Shown: positions 38,701 through 51,002 of the stretch, piece by piece
Numbering within the stretch: position 1 is the first letter of the stretch
How the letters are laid out: each line of letters begins with the position of its first letter
DNA from: Neospora caninum Liverpool
Lineage: Eukaryota; Apicomplexa; Conoidasida; Eucoccidiorida; Sarcocystidae
Length of the DNA stretch: 64,000 bases
NCBI RefSeq assembly: GCF_000208865.1
Contig: NC_018395.1
Coordinates: 2,387,920 to 2,451,919, forward strand
Reading direction: 5' to 3'
Program-made: the position numbers and the translations under genes
The notes under the pieces: model-generated
The model's input: the letters and a program-made list of their open reading frames with translations, nothing else
What the model was told of the DNA's origin: nothing
The model's database searches: none

Positions 38701-39868
38701 TCGACTTACATCGCCTTCTCAAGCTCGTCTGCTGCGCCAGTCAGGAAGCAAAACGTGATAAGCAGCACTTCCTCATTGTCTTTGTTTTTCCCTAGAGACT
38801 GGATCAGGCCGGAACGGTCAAAGCTGCATTCACGCACGACCAATGCATCACAACCAGATACGCCTTTCTCTGGGTGCCGCGTCTCCACGGAAACCTCAAT
38901 CGTCCCGAGCAGAAAGGTAAACTTGTGGAATGCAGGGTTTCCTCCACATCCGAAACCACGCCGGTGGATAGGGGGGGCATCATGGCTGATGCACTATCCC
39001 TAGGATCTTCCATAACAAGGGCTGGTGGCCGACGTTAAGACCACGGCGATGCGTGCGATCCTTTCTCTACCTCTCCCCCTATAGCTGCCGACCACACAGC
39101 AAACAGACGGCCTTCTCGTGAATCCAAATAAAAAAGATCCGCGGACGTTCCGTTATCCCACCGCCTCGTGCTGCGAAAGCGCCGGCGACAAAAGAGCATG
39201 TTGTGAGATACGGGGGCGTTTCAGTACAGCCCCATTTCGGAAGATACACGCGCTACACTGCGGACGGACTCATGTGTCCCTGTCACGCTCCGCACTGCCA
39301 CAAGGAACCGTTCGTTGTGTTGAAGCTGTGGTGTACATGCCGGCCCTCCAGCGCGAGAGCGCGCAGCGCGAGTCCATTCATGCTTGCATCTCCTCGCCAG
39401 TTCCCGCCTGACACCTGGGCGAGTTGAGCGGAGATTCAGGTTAAAAAAGCATCTGCCAACCAGAAAAATAACTGTTGCTGCGAGAAGTGTGCGAGGAGGC
39501 AGGCAACCAAATACGACCGGACACGCGTTTGAAGGGAAACGACGGCTCCGTCGCGTTTGCCCCTCACAGAACGCGGATCCACCACACCCCCCGGGGAGTC
39601 TGGAGGGTTTCCTCTCGCCTCAAACAGCCGTCATGCTGCACACTCTGAGATTATGCACACGCCAGGCTTTCTGTGAGAGTCGGCACCGGAGAACAATAAC
39701 GTGAGCGCATCGTCCGTCACTAGGAAAGAGCCTGTCGCCATTCAACACAGGCCAGACACAGATAGGGACTCACGCGGAAAGGTCCTCCTTCTGCGCCATC
39801 TCCACCGCCCTCCTATACTGCATGAGCATCTCCGGAGAGGCCTCCTCATCGCTGTCCATGTACGACAT
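32779..39868 (-). CDS. CRAL-TRIO/BCH plus RhoGAP protein, p50RhoGAP-like (11 exons, 579 aa)
   Basis: Exons: 39868-39774, 38985-38710, 38406-38297, 37674-37479, 37201-36819, 36417-36368, 35715-35674, 35039-34989, 34478-34389, 33690-33324, 32858-32779; GT-AG throughout, 1740 bases in frame. The layout matches ARHGAP1/p50RhoGAP. A Sec14-type (CRAL-TRIO/BCH) lipid- or protein-binding domain lies at about 60-225, with LVVRECSFDRSG, FAVIFALAMTNWLNDAV and SIKKNLKKIYLLH followed by KFWKKIVYVEQLSDI. A RhoGAP domain lies at about 245-435, with IYGTPVATLCARIPTNIVPP, SSLSPGEQEACSYIMKAFKV, SSQNAMTPLRIAEVFAPSFC and PIVTQMIVQAI. The tail (about 440-579) is Ala/Pro-rich with two Ser/Asp/Glu blocks, ending EEEDDD. 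Where RhoGAPs have the arginine finger (GIFRxSG) this protein has DLFCLQAD, Cys at about 295, so GAP catalysis is probably lost. It may act as a Rho-family binding scaffold. Confidence 0.88.
34080..34095. promoter_or_regulatory. TGCATGC motif pair (intronic)
   Basis: tgcatgcatgctgcat in a RhoGAP intron. TGCATGC is an ApiAP2-bound motif frequent in coccidian DNA; similar copies occur at 7221-7231 and 10577-10592. Whether this copy is bound is unknown. Confidence 0.3.
35461..35502. repeat. Palindromic AT-rich tract in RhoGAP intron
   Basis: Repeats of tatatagtacatatata; near-perfect dyad symmetry, intronic. Confidence 0.75.
36235..36273. repeat. Perfect 16-bp inverted repeat with 7-base loop
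   Basis: Arm gaagttggtttttccc (36235-36250), loop gattcca, arm gggaaaaaccaacttc (36258-36273). Lies in the RhoGAP intron between exons 36417-36368 and 35715-35674. It can form a stable hairpin in RNA from either strand. Confidence 0.95.
38594..38624. repeat. TA microsatellite in RhoGAP intron
   Basis: About 30 bases of TA/TATG between exons 38406-38297 and 38985-38710. Confidence 0.9.
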
Positions 39869-42800
39869 TTTCGTAGGTTTGGAGTGGAAGAACGTGAATG
39901 GCGTCCGCCTTTTGCCTCGAACCTTCGCCCTCAGCCCTGGAGTAAGATGCCCAAACCTCGTCACGCCTTCCCGCCCCCTTCTCACCTACGCTGACCCTCC
40001 TCCGGGGATAATGAATCGAACACTTTGCCAGCTTCAAGAGCAGGTCTACCCAAAAAATTGAAAATCCCTCGCTCCCACAAGTCCAGAGTTGAATGAGGCG
40101 TTTGCAATTGTGTACACAGCCCAGCGCTTGTGAGATAGATGTGTATCGGACGAACGGTATCGTAATCTCGAGCCCGCCTCTGACCCTGCAAGAACACGAG
40201 AAATGCGGCTTCTCGCGAAGAGAACGGTAGACAAAAGAACCTGCTTGCCGGATGTCGATGGGCCGCGCGCCTAGCGCAGAAAAGAGAAAAGAGTGACGCG
40301 GAACAAAAGGAGAGCAAGAACCGGTTCGGCGTGGCACCAGATGCGAGCATGGAGACCGGGACCGAGACTGCGCAACAGGAGCTCCGCTGGCAAACACGGA
40401 GGCGGTGACGACCTTTTACGGACAGTGTCACGTAGAGGTAGTTTCACCCGCCCTCCCAGTGCGTGTGTGACCTAGAAAAGGAAGATATCTCTCGTCTTCT
40501 TGGAGCGCGTCGTCGACGTCGCCTTTGTACCAGGAGGAAATCGCAGTGAGGCGGAGGAAAGGGTTCTCTGTGCCTTGTGAAACCCCGGTCGGTCCTTCTG
40601 ATTCCTTGTACAGCGCCTCTTTACCTGTATCTGATGGTGATATATAAAAACCTCAAAGCTTTCATTCCTGCATCATATTCCTTTCCAATGCGGAACCTGC
40701 GACGCTAGGTCGTTCCCAAATATAGGTGAAAGCCGAGCCGTCGTTACGGGGCCGTCAAGCTCCGGGAGAATTACGGGGTGACACCGCTAGAAGCCGACGA
40801 AAAAGTGAGCAAATTGTGAAAGGCACGAAAAGACGAAGCGGAAGAAAGAAAGGAAAGAGCTGGAACAGTCGCGGAAAGAAAACGCGGCGGATGACACTAG
40901 CGCCAGTATGCACGCGCGTCCCCGGGGAAGAGAAGCGGCGGAAAACGCGAAGCGTCACGCATTGAAGTGACACTACATATCCAAAACAACCCCAGGAACG
41001 TGAAAAGGCAACGCCGAAGTCAGCAAACAACAGCAAAGGCAAGACATTATTTTTCCTGCAAGTTCCCGTGAACTGTCGAGTAGCCGCGGACCTCGGTGTG
41101 CGCTTGAGATGTGCAACTCAGCCCACGCACGAAGACGCGCGCGCTGTGTCGAAAGCATCTCCAACGGACTCGCTCGTTTTGGATGTGTGCTGTCAGATTT
41201 TGTCTGAGATAGCACGAGCAGTGCTGGAAAGATCCGAGAAAATGGAGAAGTCAGGGAGCGCGAAAAATTGAAGACGGGCCGCTGCATGACCAGGCCAGGC
41301 GAGCCTCGAGAAGCCCCGCTGGTAGCGCTGCATGACGAGACCTAAAGATTGAGTCCGCCTGAAAATACAGCTGCGCATGCCAAGCGACACCTGGCCCCAA
41401 AAATGCAGTCGCATATGGGGAAGGATCGTGCATCTTCCAGTTTCCTGCTGCTCCAGATGCGGTTGGGAAGAGCTCTCAGCAGTGTCAGGAGACTGTCGTT
41501 TCTCAAAGATTCGAACATCTCACGTGCTCCCTCAGTGATCGACGCCACCGGTTAGTCCCACCAGGGCGTCCGCTTAGGCTGCTCAAGTTGTGCCACGATA
41601 TACACAGAGGCGTTTCAAAGCCGGGGTGAGAGCACACCCCGCATACGCGTATAGAATGGGTCGCCAAAGATGTGTTGCACGCCGACTTCACTGATAAATA
41701 TCTCGCCCTCTCATCCATTCTGTGGGAACCTTGGGAGAAGCAAGTCAGATTGAAGCTTCTCTCTTTCTTGCTGGCCCGGTGTAGGGCACCTGGTGCAGAG
41801 AGTCATTTGCGCGGTTGGAGACACTGGGCTTCGAGCGCGCTGTACCCTGCGCCCCCGCCCCTATCTCTGTGTTTTGAAGCCAACACGCCTTCAGTTCTCA
41901 TGTTTTCCTCTGTTGTTTTCGCCTCCGAATTGCTCACCATGTTCGTGAAATGCAGTGAAAGAACTCACCACCACGACGTCTCTCTGCACTGCTTCAAACC
42001 CGAAGCTGCTCACTTCCGTCTCATGTCTCGCTTGGCATTTTAATCACTGTAATCGTGTGCTTCACCGTAAAAGAACCACCGTGGCTTGGTGACATTCTCT
42101 TGCAGGGGAACGTCTCTCGTGCGGCTGCCTAGACATTACAGAACCAGTCTATTCGTTGTGCAGAGAAATATGGTATCAGCAGGTTGGCAGTGGGATTTCC
42201 AGAGTTGTGCAAGCCGACAGCAGAGGCCGACTTTACCTCCATTGGCTTTAAAAGAAGAGAAGCCTGTTCTGTTAGCCATTAAAGAGGTTCTCCTCTTCAC
42301 AGGGCCCAACTATGATTTGGTAAACAATACGAAGGAAAACGGGTGTCAGGTTGTTCACGATTGCCTTCCCCTGGCCTCGCTTCTTCCTTGGCTCGACCCG
42401 GTGGTTGTTAGCTCTCTCGTTTTGCTCGCGGTACAAAACGACGGAATTCAGTTGTATCCATGTGAAATAGAGTGCTCGAAAAAACCTTTTCGCCAACGGA
42501 AAAACCAGGTAACTAACGCGTCACTCGGCTGCCTCCCCCACCCTTCTGTTTCCCATCCCTGTACCACAATACAATGTGTTATTCACAAACTCGCTTTTCG
42601 TCAACTCCTTTCTTCTATGGTCCTCGACTTCCCTGATCTGAGCCACAACGTTCCCCAGTTTGAACCATGTCTTCTGAACTGCCGAGTGTCTCGAAACGCT
42701 TCCCGCTCGTTGCCCCCCGCCTCCGTCTTACACCCTTGTGTTTGGGTCTCCGTCGTCTAGCAACTTCCCCGCATCGACATTTCGTCATAGGCGCTTGTGT

Positions 42801-42910
42801 TTGACGCTTTTTCTCAAGACCCGAAAGGCCGGAGGGGGACCGCTGGTAGAGTTTCAAAGTGTACAGACCCAAGCTACAGATTTTGTGCGCTGCACACTGC
42901 GTGCTGTCGT
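39869..42910. other. Intergenic: RhoGAP 5' flank and prolidase 3' flank
   Basis: No gene supported on minus. A 224-codon plus-strand frame (42086-42760) is open but lacks recognisable features and lies where the prolidase 3' UTR/downstream antisense would be. The RhoGAP promoter should be at about 39.9-41 kb. Confidence 0.5.
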
Positions 42911-43484
42911 TCACTGTAGAGCTGCCTTTCGCTTCTTCTGTTCCGTGGCCCCAAGCGCGCTATCTCTCCCTGTTCGGGTAGCCAGAAGCTCCTCGACCTC
43001 TTCTAGGCGACGGGGCACGACCTGGAGAAAATAGCCGGGACAAACAAAACCGCAAGGAAGGCAAGCGGAAGCGCAAGATTACAAGCGACAAGGAAAGCAT
43101 TAAAACGACAAAGGACGTGGAGAGGGCTGAATCCCTCGCACGCAGGTAGCGAGGACGCACGACACGCAGCTGCGGTGCATGTGCGCGTCAACAAGCGGAT
43201 AAATCGGGGAGCAGGTGAACGTGTCTTCACCCGAACCGGCTGGACACACTTCAAAGGCTGACAGAATTGCATGCATCGCAAAGGTGAAGGGCAGAAGCGA
43301 GACGAAGAACGAGCACGGCAGCAAGCCAAACAACGGCACAGCAACCGCAGAGCGAGAACGGGAATGTTGAAAACCAAGGGCACGGGTTCATGCAAGGCAG
43401 ACAAAGGACAGCCTCGGTTCGAGTGTCCTAGCGACAAACATAGAATAAACAGACCTATCTATGCCGCCACACTGGCTTGCATTC

Positions 43485-43522
<38 letters not shown>

Positions 43523-46500
43523 GCATAGATTGCAACATACCATATACACGGATACATGCACGGGAACTTACAGTGAGGTTTTCGATGCCATCAGAAGTGA
43601 CAATGACGACGTCTTCTAGCCTAACGCCACCAAGTCGCATGTACGGCGCCAATGCGGTTTTGTTTATTAATCTGCAGAGACGACGCGACAAGGGAGGCAA
43701 ATGAAGAGGCAGCCAGCATGTTGCATCTCCGTTCTTATGCATCATACCTACAGGAGCTACCCGGATATATGGATTATGTAAGGCACCATGCATAGGTGTA
43801 AAGCTGGACGCATACACATATATACGCAGACGAAGATGCGATTAAGGCTGCGCATAGCCGTAGACTGATACGCGTGTCCACAGAGGGAAAACCCTGTTTT
43901 GAGGGACGGTTGCCCGATTGCGGTGTGTGGCGTAGAGAGCCACTAATGTACCTACAGTAGCATTTGAAGCAATGTGTCATGCGTTCCTCCTTTCGCCCAA
44001 AGGTATGTGGCCAGAACCAAATTCCTCCCTTTCCCACGCCCAGCGGCGAATTCGGCACCCCCTTGGCATCATCTCTTCTTGTCTCGCCCTCGGTTGTTCG
44101 TCGATCGCTCTCCACGTTCCCTCCGTGTTCCGTCCTTTATCTCGTCGTCGCAACGCACCGCCGTCTGCGGCTTCACTCTGTCTCGTTCCCCACCTGCTCC
44201 GGCACTCACCGACTTTGGGTGGAGTCGCTAAGCGCTTTGTCAATGAGAAACGGCACAAAGTAGCAACCTGCGACGGACAAATCCCGAACGCCACCGACAT
44301 TTCCTCGCAAGCTAACTGCTACGAATCCACGTGCACATCCATATGTATGTACAAGAACTCTAAACATACAGACTCACACGTTAGTCGGTGTGACTACAAA
44401 GATGGCCCCTCACGTTTACGCACTCATGGTCAGCCTCACGCCTGGTTCAACCCGAGTCAAAGCCTGAGGACAGTCATACCCATGTCGAGCGGCTTCCCGT
44501 TAACCACTCCCCTTCTCTGCCTTTTCATATGTGAGTGTGTCCATACAACACAACCCGTACACCCTCCGTTCAAAATCGAGGAACACCGCCCCACACGTGG
44601 GTCGCCCTCTGGCTTCAATCTATTTCTTTCTCCGACGACGATGACAAAAAACACTTTGCGCTGCCTGCCGCGACCGAGACGGCACCTCCGGAGGCGGCAA
44701 GGGTCTTTGGCGTGCAGTTGCTGCATGGTTGGTTCCCTGACTGTTTTTTTCTCGGTGTTTCGTTTCGCTGCGTGGCTCTTAACAGATGCGGACTACGCAG
44801 TCTGCGCAGCCGGTCCTCAGCCCCTTCCGTCCCCTGGGGGACACGGACGAGACGGAGAAGGGTTGCCTTGTGTTCCTGCCGATCTGCCTCGCTTTGCGTG
44901 CTTGTCTCAGCTTTCCAAAGTACCTGGCTCCACCGTGATGACCATGTTTTCTTCGAGTCGCCGAGTGGTCCGCAGGTAGCAGAGCCCCGGCTCCGAACTC
45001 CGAGGAAATTCTCCAGAGAATCCACCCACGTCGTGGGTGTCGAGACCGAGAAGGTGACCTAGACCGTGAGGCATGAAGACACTCCCCAGGTGCGCCGCGA
45101 TGCAGGCCTCCAGAGGCCCGCTGATAACGCCGGCCGCCTGCAGACCAGGAACGCGAACCGTGGAAATGAGACGAAACCTTGGAACAGGAAACGGCACCTT
45201 GAGCAACCCTGTTTGTTCCCCAACCTATGGAGAGTAAAAAGACGCCCAGTCAGGAAGCCACTCAGACAAACACGCCTTCACAGCCACGCAAACGCTTCCT
45301 CTCTTTTGGGTGGAGCAGGAAGGATAGACGCAGCGGCAATCGGTGAGAGAGAACGTGCGGCGGGAGACCAAAGAGACGAAACGTCCTTTCATCCCACCGT
45401 GGAAGGTCCAACGTGGTCAGGAGCCCTTAGAGTCGCTGAGGCTCCCTGGCAAGTGAGCGGGGACACGGAGACGAGAGGGGGGGAAACGAGTCCGGCAAAG
45501 CGGAAGACCGATGGACGGTTTTCTTGTGCATCCGTTCATAGGAGACCGCTGATTCGCCTCACGGTGCGACTCAATGACCACGCTCAGCCGGCCTCGGTTA
45601 CCAAAGCTCGTAGCGGCTCGGACGTCAAATCCCCGAAAACACAACGCGAAGGCCAAGACGGGGCAAACGTGTGGGGCGTTCAGAACACACACCAGAAGCG
45701 CCACGCGAGATACACGCGGACAGGTGCGTTCCTCTGCCTATTCTCGGTAGCGGTGCGTATACCAACACGTCATACTCGCACCTCTATATGCATACGGAGA
45801 GGGCCTCTGCCTTGGGACATCGACGGGTTGTTCTCATACAGCTAAGCATGGCGCTCTCTACACGTGCAGTCCGTGTTCCAGGAATTCAAACTCGAAAGAG
45901 GATCTGCACGCAGGTCTCTCGAGTAAGGCGCGCATCTGGCTGCCAGCGTCGAGAACCGGAGTGTGGGTCTCCGGCCTTCTTACCAGGAGTCTCTCCAATA
46001 TTTTCTTCTCCGCTAACCGGTGCATGTCTGTCCACTTGACCCCCGGCTTCATGGCCATTTCCACGGCCCTCTGCGCATCGTATGCAGCCTCGTAGACGAC
46101 ACGCTGTTCGGGGCTGCACATGCCGTCGACGGGGTAACTGAGTGTGATGTCTGTGGAGTAGCCGCTGTACTCTCCGCCCTGGCACGAGAAGACGCCCACA
46201 GGAGGCACCATGAGAATGGCCGAAACGGAAAAGGAACACCGCGCCATAATGCAAACCATGCGAGTCCCACAGCGAGCCATACACCGGAACAGGCGTACGG
46301 CGACGCGAGAGAGGGTAACATGCCGTATGTCTGTCACACACGCGAGACTCTGGTAGTCGCATGGCGAACGGCGCGGCCCCTGCGTGTCTGCCCTCCGGAA
46401 ATGTGCGATTTGCGCTTGACAGACGTGAGTTAAGAAGCCGCATCGACGAAAGGAGAAGGCAAGAAACAGCGCTTGCTCTCCCACTGGCTGCTCATTGCGT

Positions 46501-49500
46501 GCCGCACACGCCTTCGCGCATGCAATCCACCACGACACACCTGGCCCCGAACGCGGTCGAGTCATGCAAATGCTCCACACGTGACAGGGGATGAGTTCAG
46601 GTTCGCCTTTCCAGATCCCCACGAGGAATCCGGTCGCTCACCATGTCGAAGAGGAGCATGTCTCCGGGCTTGATGACCCCGTCATTCGGTCGGCCAGCGT
46701 GGCCGTAGTGAAGGATTGCTCCGTGAGGCCCCGCACTGGTCACAAGGAAAGTGAAGAAAAGCTACACAAAACGAATGAATCGCTGGAAGGGCAACTCTCC
46801 ATTTCGTACGTTTCGGAGACCGGAGACGCTCGCGTCAGTCGTATTTGCCTTTCCGATGTCTCCGTCCCCTCATTCTTCTTCTCTTGTCGCTGGCCCTACA
46901 GCTGGTCCGGGGTAAACCGCCAGGTGTCTAGTCACGCGAGGGCCGCTGTCCGTGCGGCAATCGCCCTAATGCCGCTCTTCCCACGCTTCGTGCCTCGCCC
47001 CTCTCCCTTTCTCAGGTTGTCTCTTACCAGCAAATGCAGTCGTAGGCAACGTGTCTCGCGCCGCCAGCGTAGTGAACGAAGGCGCGGAAAAGCGCCTCCG
47101 CCTGACCTTCAACCATGCCGGCGTACACGTTGCGCATGACGAATGCATGCCCTTGCGACGAGACTAAGCACGCAGCTCGAAGGTACTCGCGTTCCAATTC
47201 TGTCTGCATGCGCACAAACAAAAAACACAGAGAACCACAAGGAAAGACTGGCGGTGCGAACTTCAGATCCTGACCGAGAGCGCGTCCCTTCGCCCCGTTG
47301 CATTTGTCAGCTGTTTGTCAGCAGGGGCACAGCTGTCGCGACGTTCTGGTCGTTGATGCAGCCTATCCAAACAAACTGCACATGGCCATATTAAGGCCTT
47401 CGTCCATGGCAGCATACTCGTGACGATGCACGGGCTCACGCAGCTTTGTATGCACAATGGTATATGAATAGGGAGTTGTGTGGACGCCAATGCAGGTGCG
47501 AATTTCGAAAAAGGCAAAGAACGAACTTACAGAAAGGCACTGATAGATGCATCGGCATAGAGGCCAAGACTGCATGCGAGTACCAGCGCGCCAGAGACAG
47601 CGACTACGGTATCTGATTCACCACCGCACCAATATGTGCATGCACAGAACATCACGCATATACACAGACAGATAGATACATAGATATGGATATAGATACA
47701 TAGATGCAGATATGCATACATCGACAGGGAGACAGGTAGATACGACAGACAGATCTGCGGAGACGCTCGTGTGTGTGTCCACTGGCGTGCCTCCATCTGG
47801 GGAGGCAAGTGAACGTTGTAGATGGACAACGGACCTTGTGAACGCGACACTCTGTAAGGAGATCATAGAGAAAGTGAGAACTATCGACGGAGGGGACGCC
47901 GAGGTCACGCGCCACAGAGGGTGGCTCGATGAGTCGATCACTGTCGCTGTTTTTTCCGCGCAGAACATGCAGATGGCCAATTTGTCTCTTCTGCAAAGAA
48001 AAACCTCAGAGGACCAAGTGCGCCGTCCTTCCTCATCACATCTGCATCGGTAAATACCAGCATGTGGCCAGACGCACACGATGCACATCCCGGCGAATTG
48101 CAGTCTCGCCTCGCATTCATCGTCTGGAGGCCATACATCCTGGGGACGCCTCTCCCCCCGGGCGTAGTAGACGGGGCAGGAACTTTTAGCGCCGCACATC
48201 CGGCAGGAATGCACTCAAGCATGGCAAACTCGACGAATCACGCGGACAATCGCGAGAGGCATACATGCCTAAATGACAGTTTCGTCAAGCCGCTCCCATG
48301 AAAAAGGCAAGGCACAGCAGATATGAAAAAGTAATCGATTATGTCTTTCGTGTGTATCCCACCAACCATACCCTGCGTTGCACATTTTTGCTAACACCTC
48401 CAGGTCTCTTTCTCTCTGCATTTCTGCTAGGACGTCAGTGGTCTCATGAAACTCAAAGAGCAGCAACAAACAGAGTAGTCGATATCAATGGACGCAAGGG
48501 GGGACAGCGCGCGAGTGAAAATGCAACTCCATTCTCTAAACCTACGACTCTGTATGCGGGAATCTCGAGAAAGACACAGAGAGTGAAGTTGTTGGCTGAC
48601 GGCTTCGCAACGTGCGAACCGCAGCGAACTCACGTGTGGCAACTTACGTTCAGTTCCTCTCGAATTTCGTCGAGACCAGCTTTGTAGACGATCGCCCCGT
48701 CAAGGCCGTACCGCTTCATGTACCACTCAGCTGGTCGCGGGGGCCCCATGAACCTGGACGGATCGCCAGGCAGGCGAAACAGAGGATGCCGCACGCGAGG
48801 AACAAGCGCGTCCAACTCCAGTCAACTCCAGTCACACGACACCACCACGGGTATACGTCTCTCCTTACAGCGTTCCTGCTAGGGAGAGCGTTCAGGCGCC
48901 ATTAAAGCCAACCAAGCGTCGAGCAAATCAACTCGGTCTTTCTCCCGACCCAACTGTCTGCCCGTTGTTGACGCCCTCGTCGGCCTTTTGAGGCGCCCAA
49001 CGTTTTCCGACGCGCTGACAGAAGGCGTTTCGGGCGGTCTTTCCACGCCAGAAAAACGAGCAAGATCCACCGGTCGCTGTGCCGCGTGGAGTGACATTTT
49101 GTGCGCGACCCCAAACGAAAAGGATCTTCCCTTCGGTTCCTTCTGGCTATGGCAAGTTTAGCTTCCTGTCTCTTCTTCAAATGGCCTGTTCGGTCCTGTC
49201 GCTCCGAGGAGTTTTCCGTTTGATGTGGCCAGACGTTCGCCTAGTCCGCTGTGTTCACACACTGTAATTTCTGACTGCGCTTGAACCTCCCTCTGTGTTT
49301 TGGTTTCATCCTCGTTCGCTTCGTCGGGGCATCCTCCTGCTCGCCCACCTCATCTGCCTCTCTTTGCAAAGATGTCCCATCGTCCTTTGTTCATTTGTCT
49401 CTTCACCTCGCTTTTGCCTTGCCCCTCTCACCTCTGGTAATCCGGCGACGTCCACGGCACAAAGAGCACCGCTTGACGCCGGCTGAAGTCGAGCAGTCCA

Positions 49501-51002
49501 AACACATCGGGCTCGTTGACGCCAAAGAGGTAGCGGAAGAACTGTTCCTGTCGGAAAACGGCCTTGTCGCAGTCGGCTACGAAACGCGAAAAACGCGACA
49601 CCACACATTGGACACGAAACCGCCACAACATTCGGAGACTTATCAGGGCTGATACATCTTTGCTACCCCCCTCCATCTTTTTTCGTCTGGTTTTCTTTCA
49701 CCTTTGATCGCCGTGTTTCACTCCACCATCATTTTTCGTCGCTTCCCTCTTTCCCTCTATCGTCTTCAGGTCTCCTGGCCCCTCTTCCAGTCGTTGCCAC
49801 CAGCGACGAGCTTGCCGCCGAGTCCTCTTCGTCGTTTGCGGTCAGCGTAGATTATGACAGAAACCAGCCATAGAAGTCCACACACCAACTTCGTTGTTAT
49901 CCACGAACTACCCCTGCAGAAAAGAGCCAGCAAGGGCGAAGAGTCGGCAACGATGAGGCCGAGGGCGGGCAAATACCACAGATACTACGCCAGACGCGGG
50001 ACTTGTAAGAGGAGCCAAGAGAACAAAAACGGTTTCCGTTCTGTTACGGGGAACGGCGAAGAACGCCAACACTTACATGCGTAGAAGGCCCAGTCGGCAG
50101 CAGACCCTCCCTGGAAGAAAGCAGCCACATTCGTATCTCTCGCCGTTTGGGTTGCCGAGGCCGTTGCTGTTTCGTAGGCCTTAAAGACTACCTCGCGAAC
50201 CTGTGCGAAAGAACACGAGGACGCAAAAAGGCATGCATGCGCGACAACGGCCAGGAAGCGAGGTTGCCTGCAACACCTCCGCGGCATCTGCTGGAGTTTC
50301 CCGCTGCGTTCCAGCACGGCGGCGCGTCAACGCGACCACCGCCTTAGACGGACGGAGACCCCTCCGAGATCATCGGTGCCGCACAAGGCAGAAAGGACGG
50401 AAGCGGACGGAGGAAAGGTGAGTGGCCAGAAAAGAGAAGACACGATGGGCAGAACCGCGGGGCGCCGTGTCTTGACAGGGCCACGAGAAATGGAGAAGCG
50501 ATGCGGGGACACCACAGAGGAGCCTGACACGAGGAACCTCATGCAGCGGTAGGAGCGAACAAGGCGAGGCGATGGAGGAGAGCCAATCGACTGAACAGAA
50601 GACCACGAAATATCATGCCGACAGGGCCACGCAAAGGTAATGCTTAGCAGAATGCTGGCAGGGGACAACGAGAGAATGGAGGCTCACTTGACGCGTCATC
50701 GCAGCTACTGTTTTGTAACTTGTGAGATAAGCATGAAGTTCTCTGTGAGCGTCGCTCTGTCGGACATCGTCAAGAGAGGAGGGCCAGTGCAACCACGGCT
50801 TGGCCTGGTGATTCGCCACTGGATTTTGCCCCGGAGCATGTGCACAGCCCTTGAAGGGGCTTAGATGTTTCTCGAGAGTCGACCTCAGAGGCGGGGGCTC
50901 CGCGTCAGGGGTGGAGAAGCTACTTGCGGAGCAGTACCACGAGTTGGGGGAGTGAGGATCGGTGTCGTTTGATTCGGGGGAGGAACTCGCGGCCGACGCC
51001 AT
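42911..51002 (-). CDS. PEPD: Xaa-Pro dipeptidase (prolidase family, M24B metallopeptidase; 12 exons, 597 aa)
   Basis: Cleaves the X-Pro bond of dipeptides using two metal ions. Exons: 51002-50688, 50200-50077, 49576-49432, 48753-48648, 47990-47835, 47203-47028, 46735-46642, 46178-45984, 45137-44924, 44267-44210, 43671-43572, 43021-42911; GT-AG, phases close to 1794 bases. The five metal ligands of the family are present: Asp371 (GDMLLFDM), Asp382 ([13 protein letters not shown]), His465 ([11 protein letters not shown]), Glu507 (ITVEPG) and Glu547 ([10 protein letters not shown]). [12 protein letters not shown] and THDVGGFSG are also typical of eukaryotic prolidase. The N-terminal creatinase-like domain ([20 protein letters not shown]) is present. 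It is preceded by about 105 residues (exon 1, Ser/Pro-rich, [13 protein letters not shown]) not found in animal prolidase, which explains the length of 597 versus about 490. No signal peptide. The extension could target or regulate it; unknown. Confidence 0.93.
43488..43518. repeat. AT microsatellite in prolidase intron
   Basis: Perfect AT run between the last two prolidase exons. Confidence 0.9.
47655..47745. repeat. GATA/ACATAGAT degenerate repeat in prolidase intron
   Basis: Tracts such as cagacagatagatacatagatatgg in the intron between exons 47990-47835 and 47203-47028. Confidence 0.7.

Noticed and set aside
43405..43440. ggttcgagtgtcc resembling a tRNA T-arm
   Set aside because: No matching acceptor, D-arm or anticodon stem around it.
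43972..44979. 335-codon plus-strand frame
   Set aside because: It lies antisense to prolidase exons and introns; metal-binding motifs are on the minus strand.
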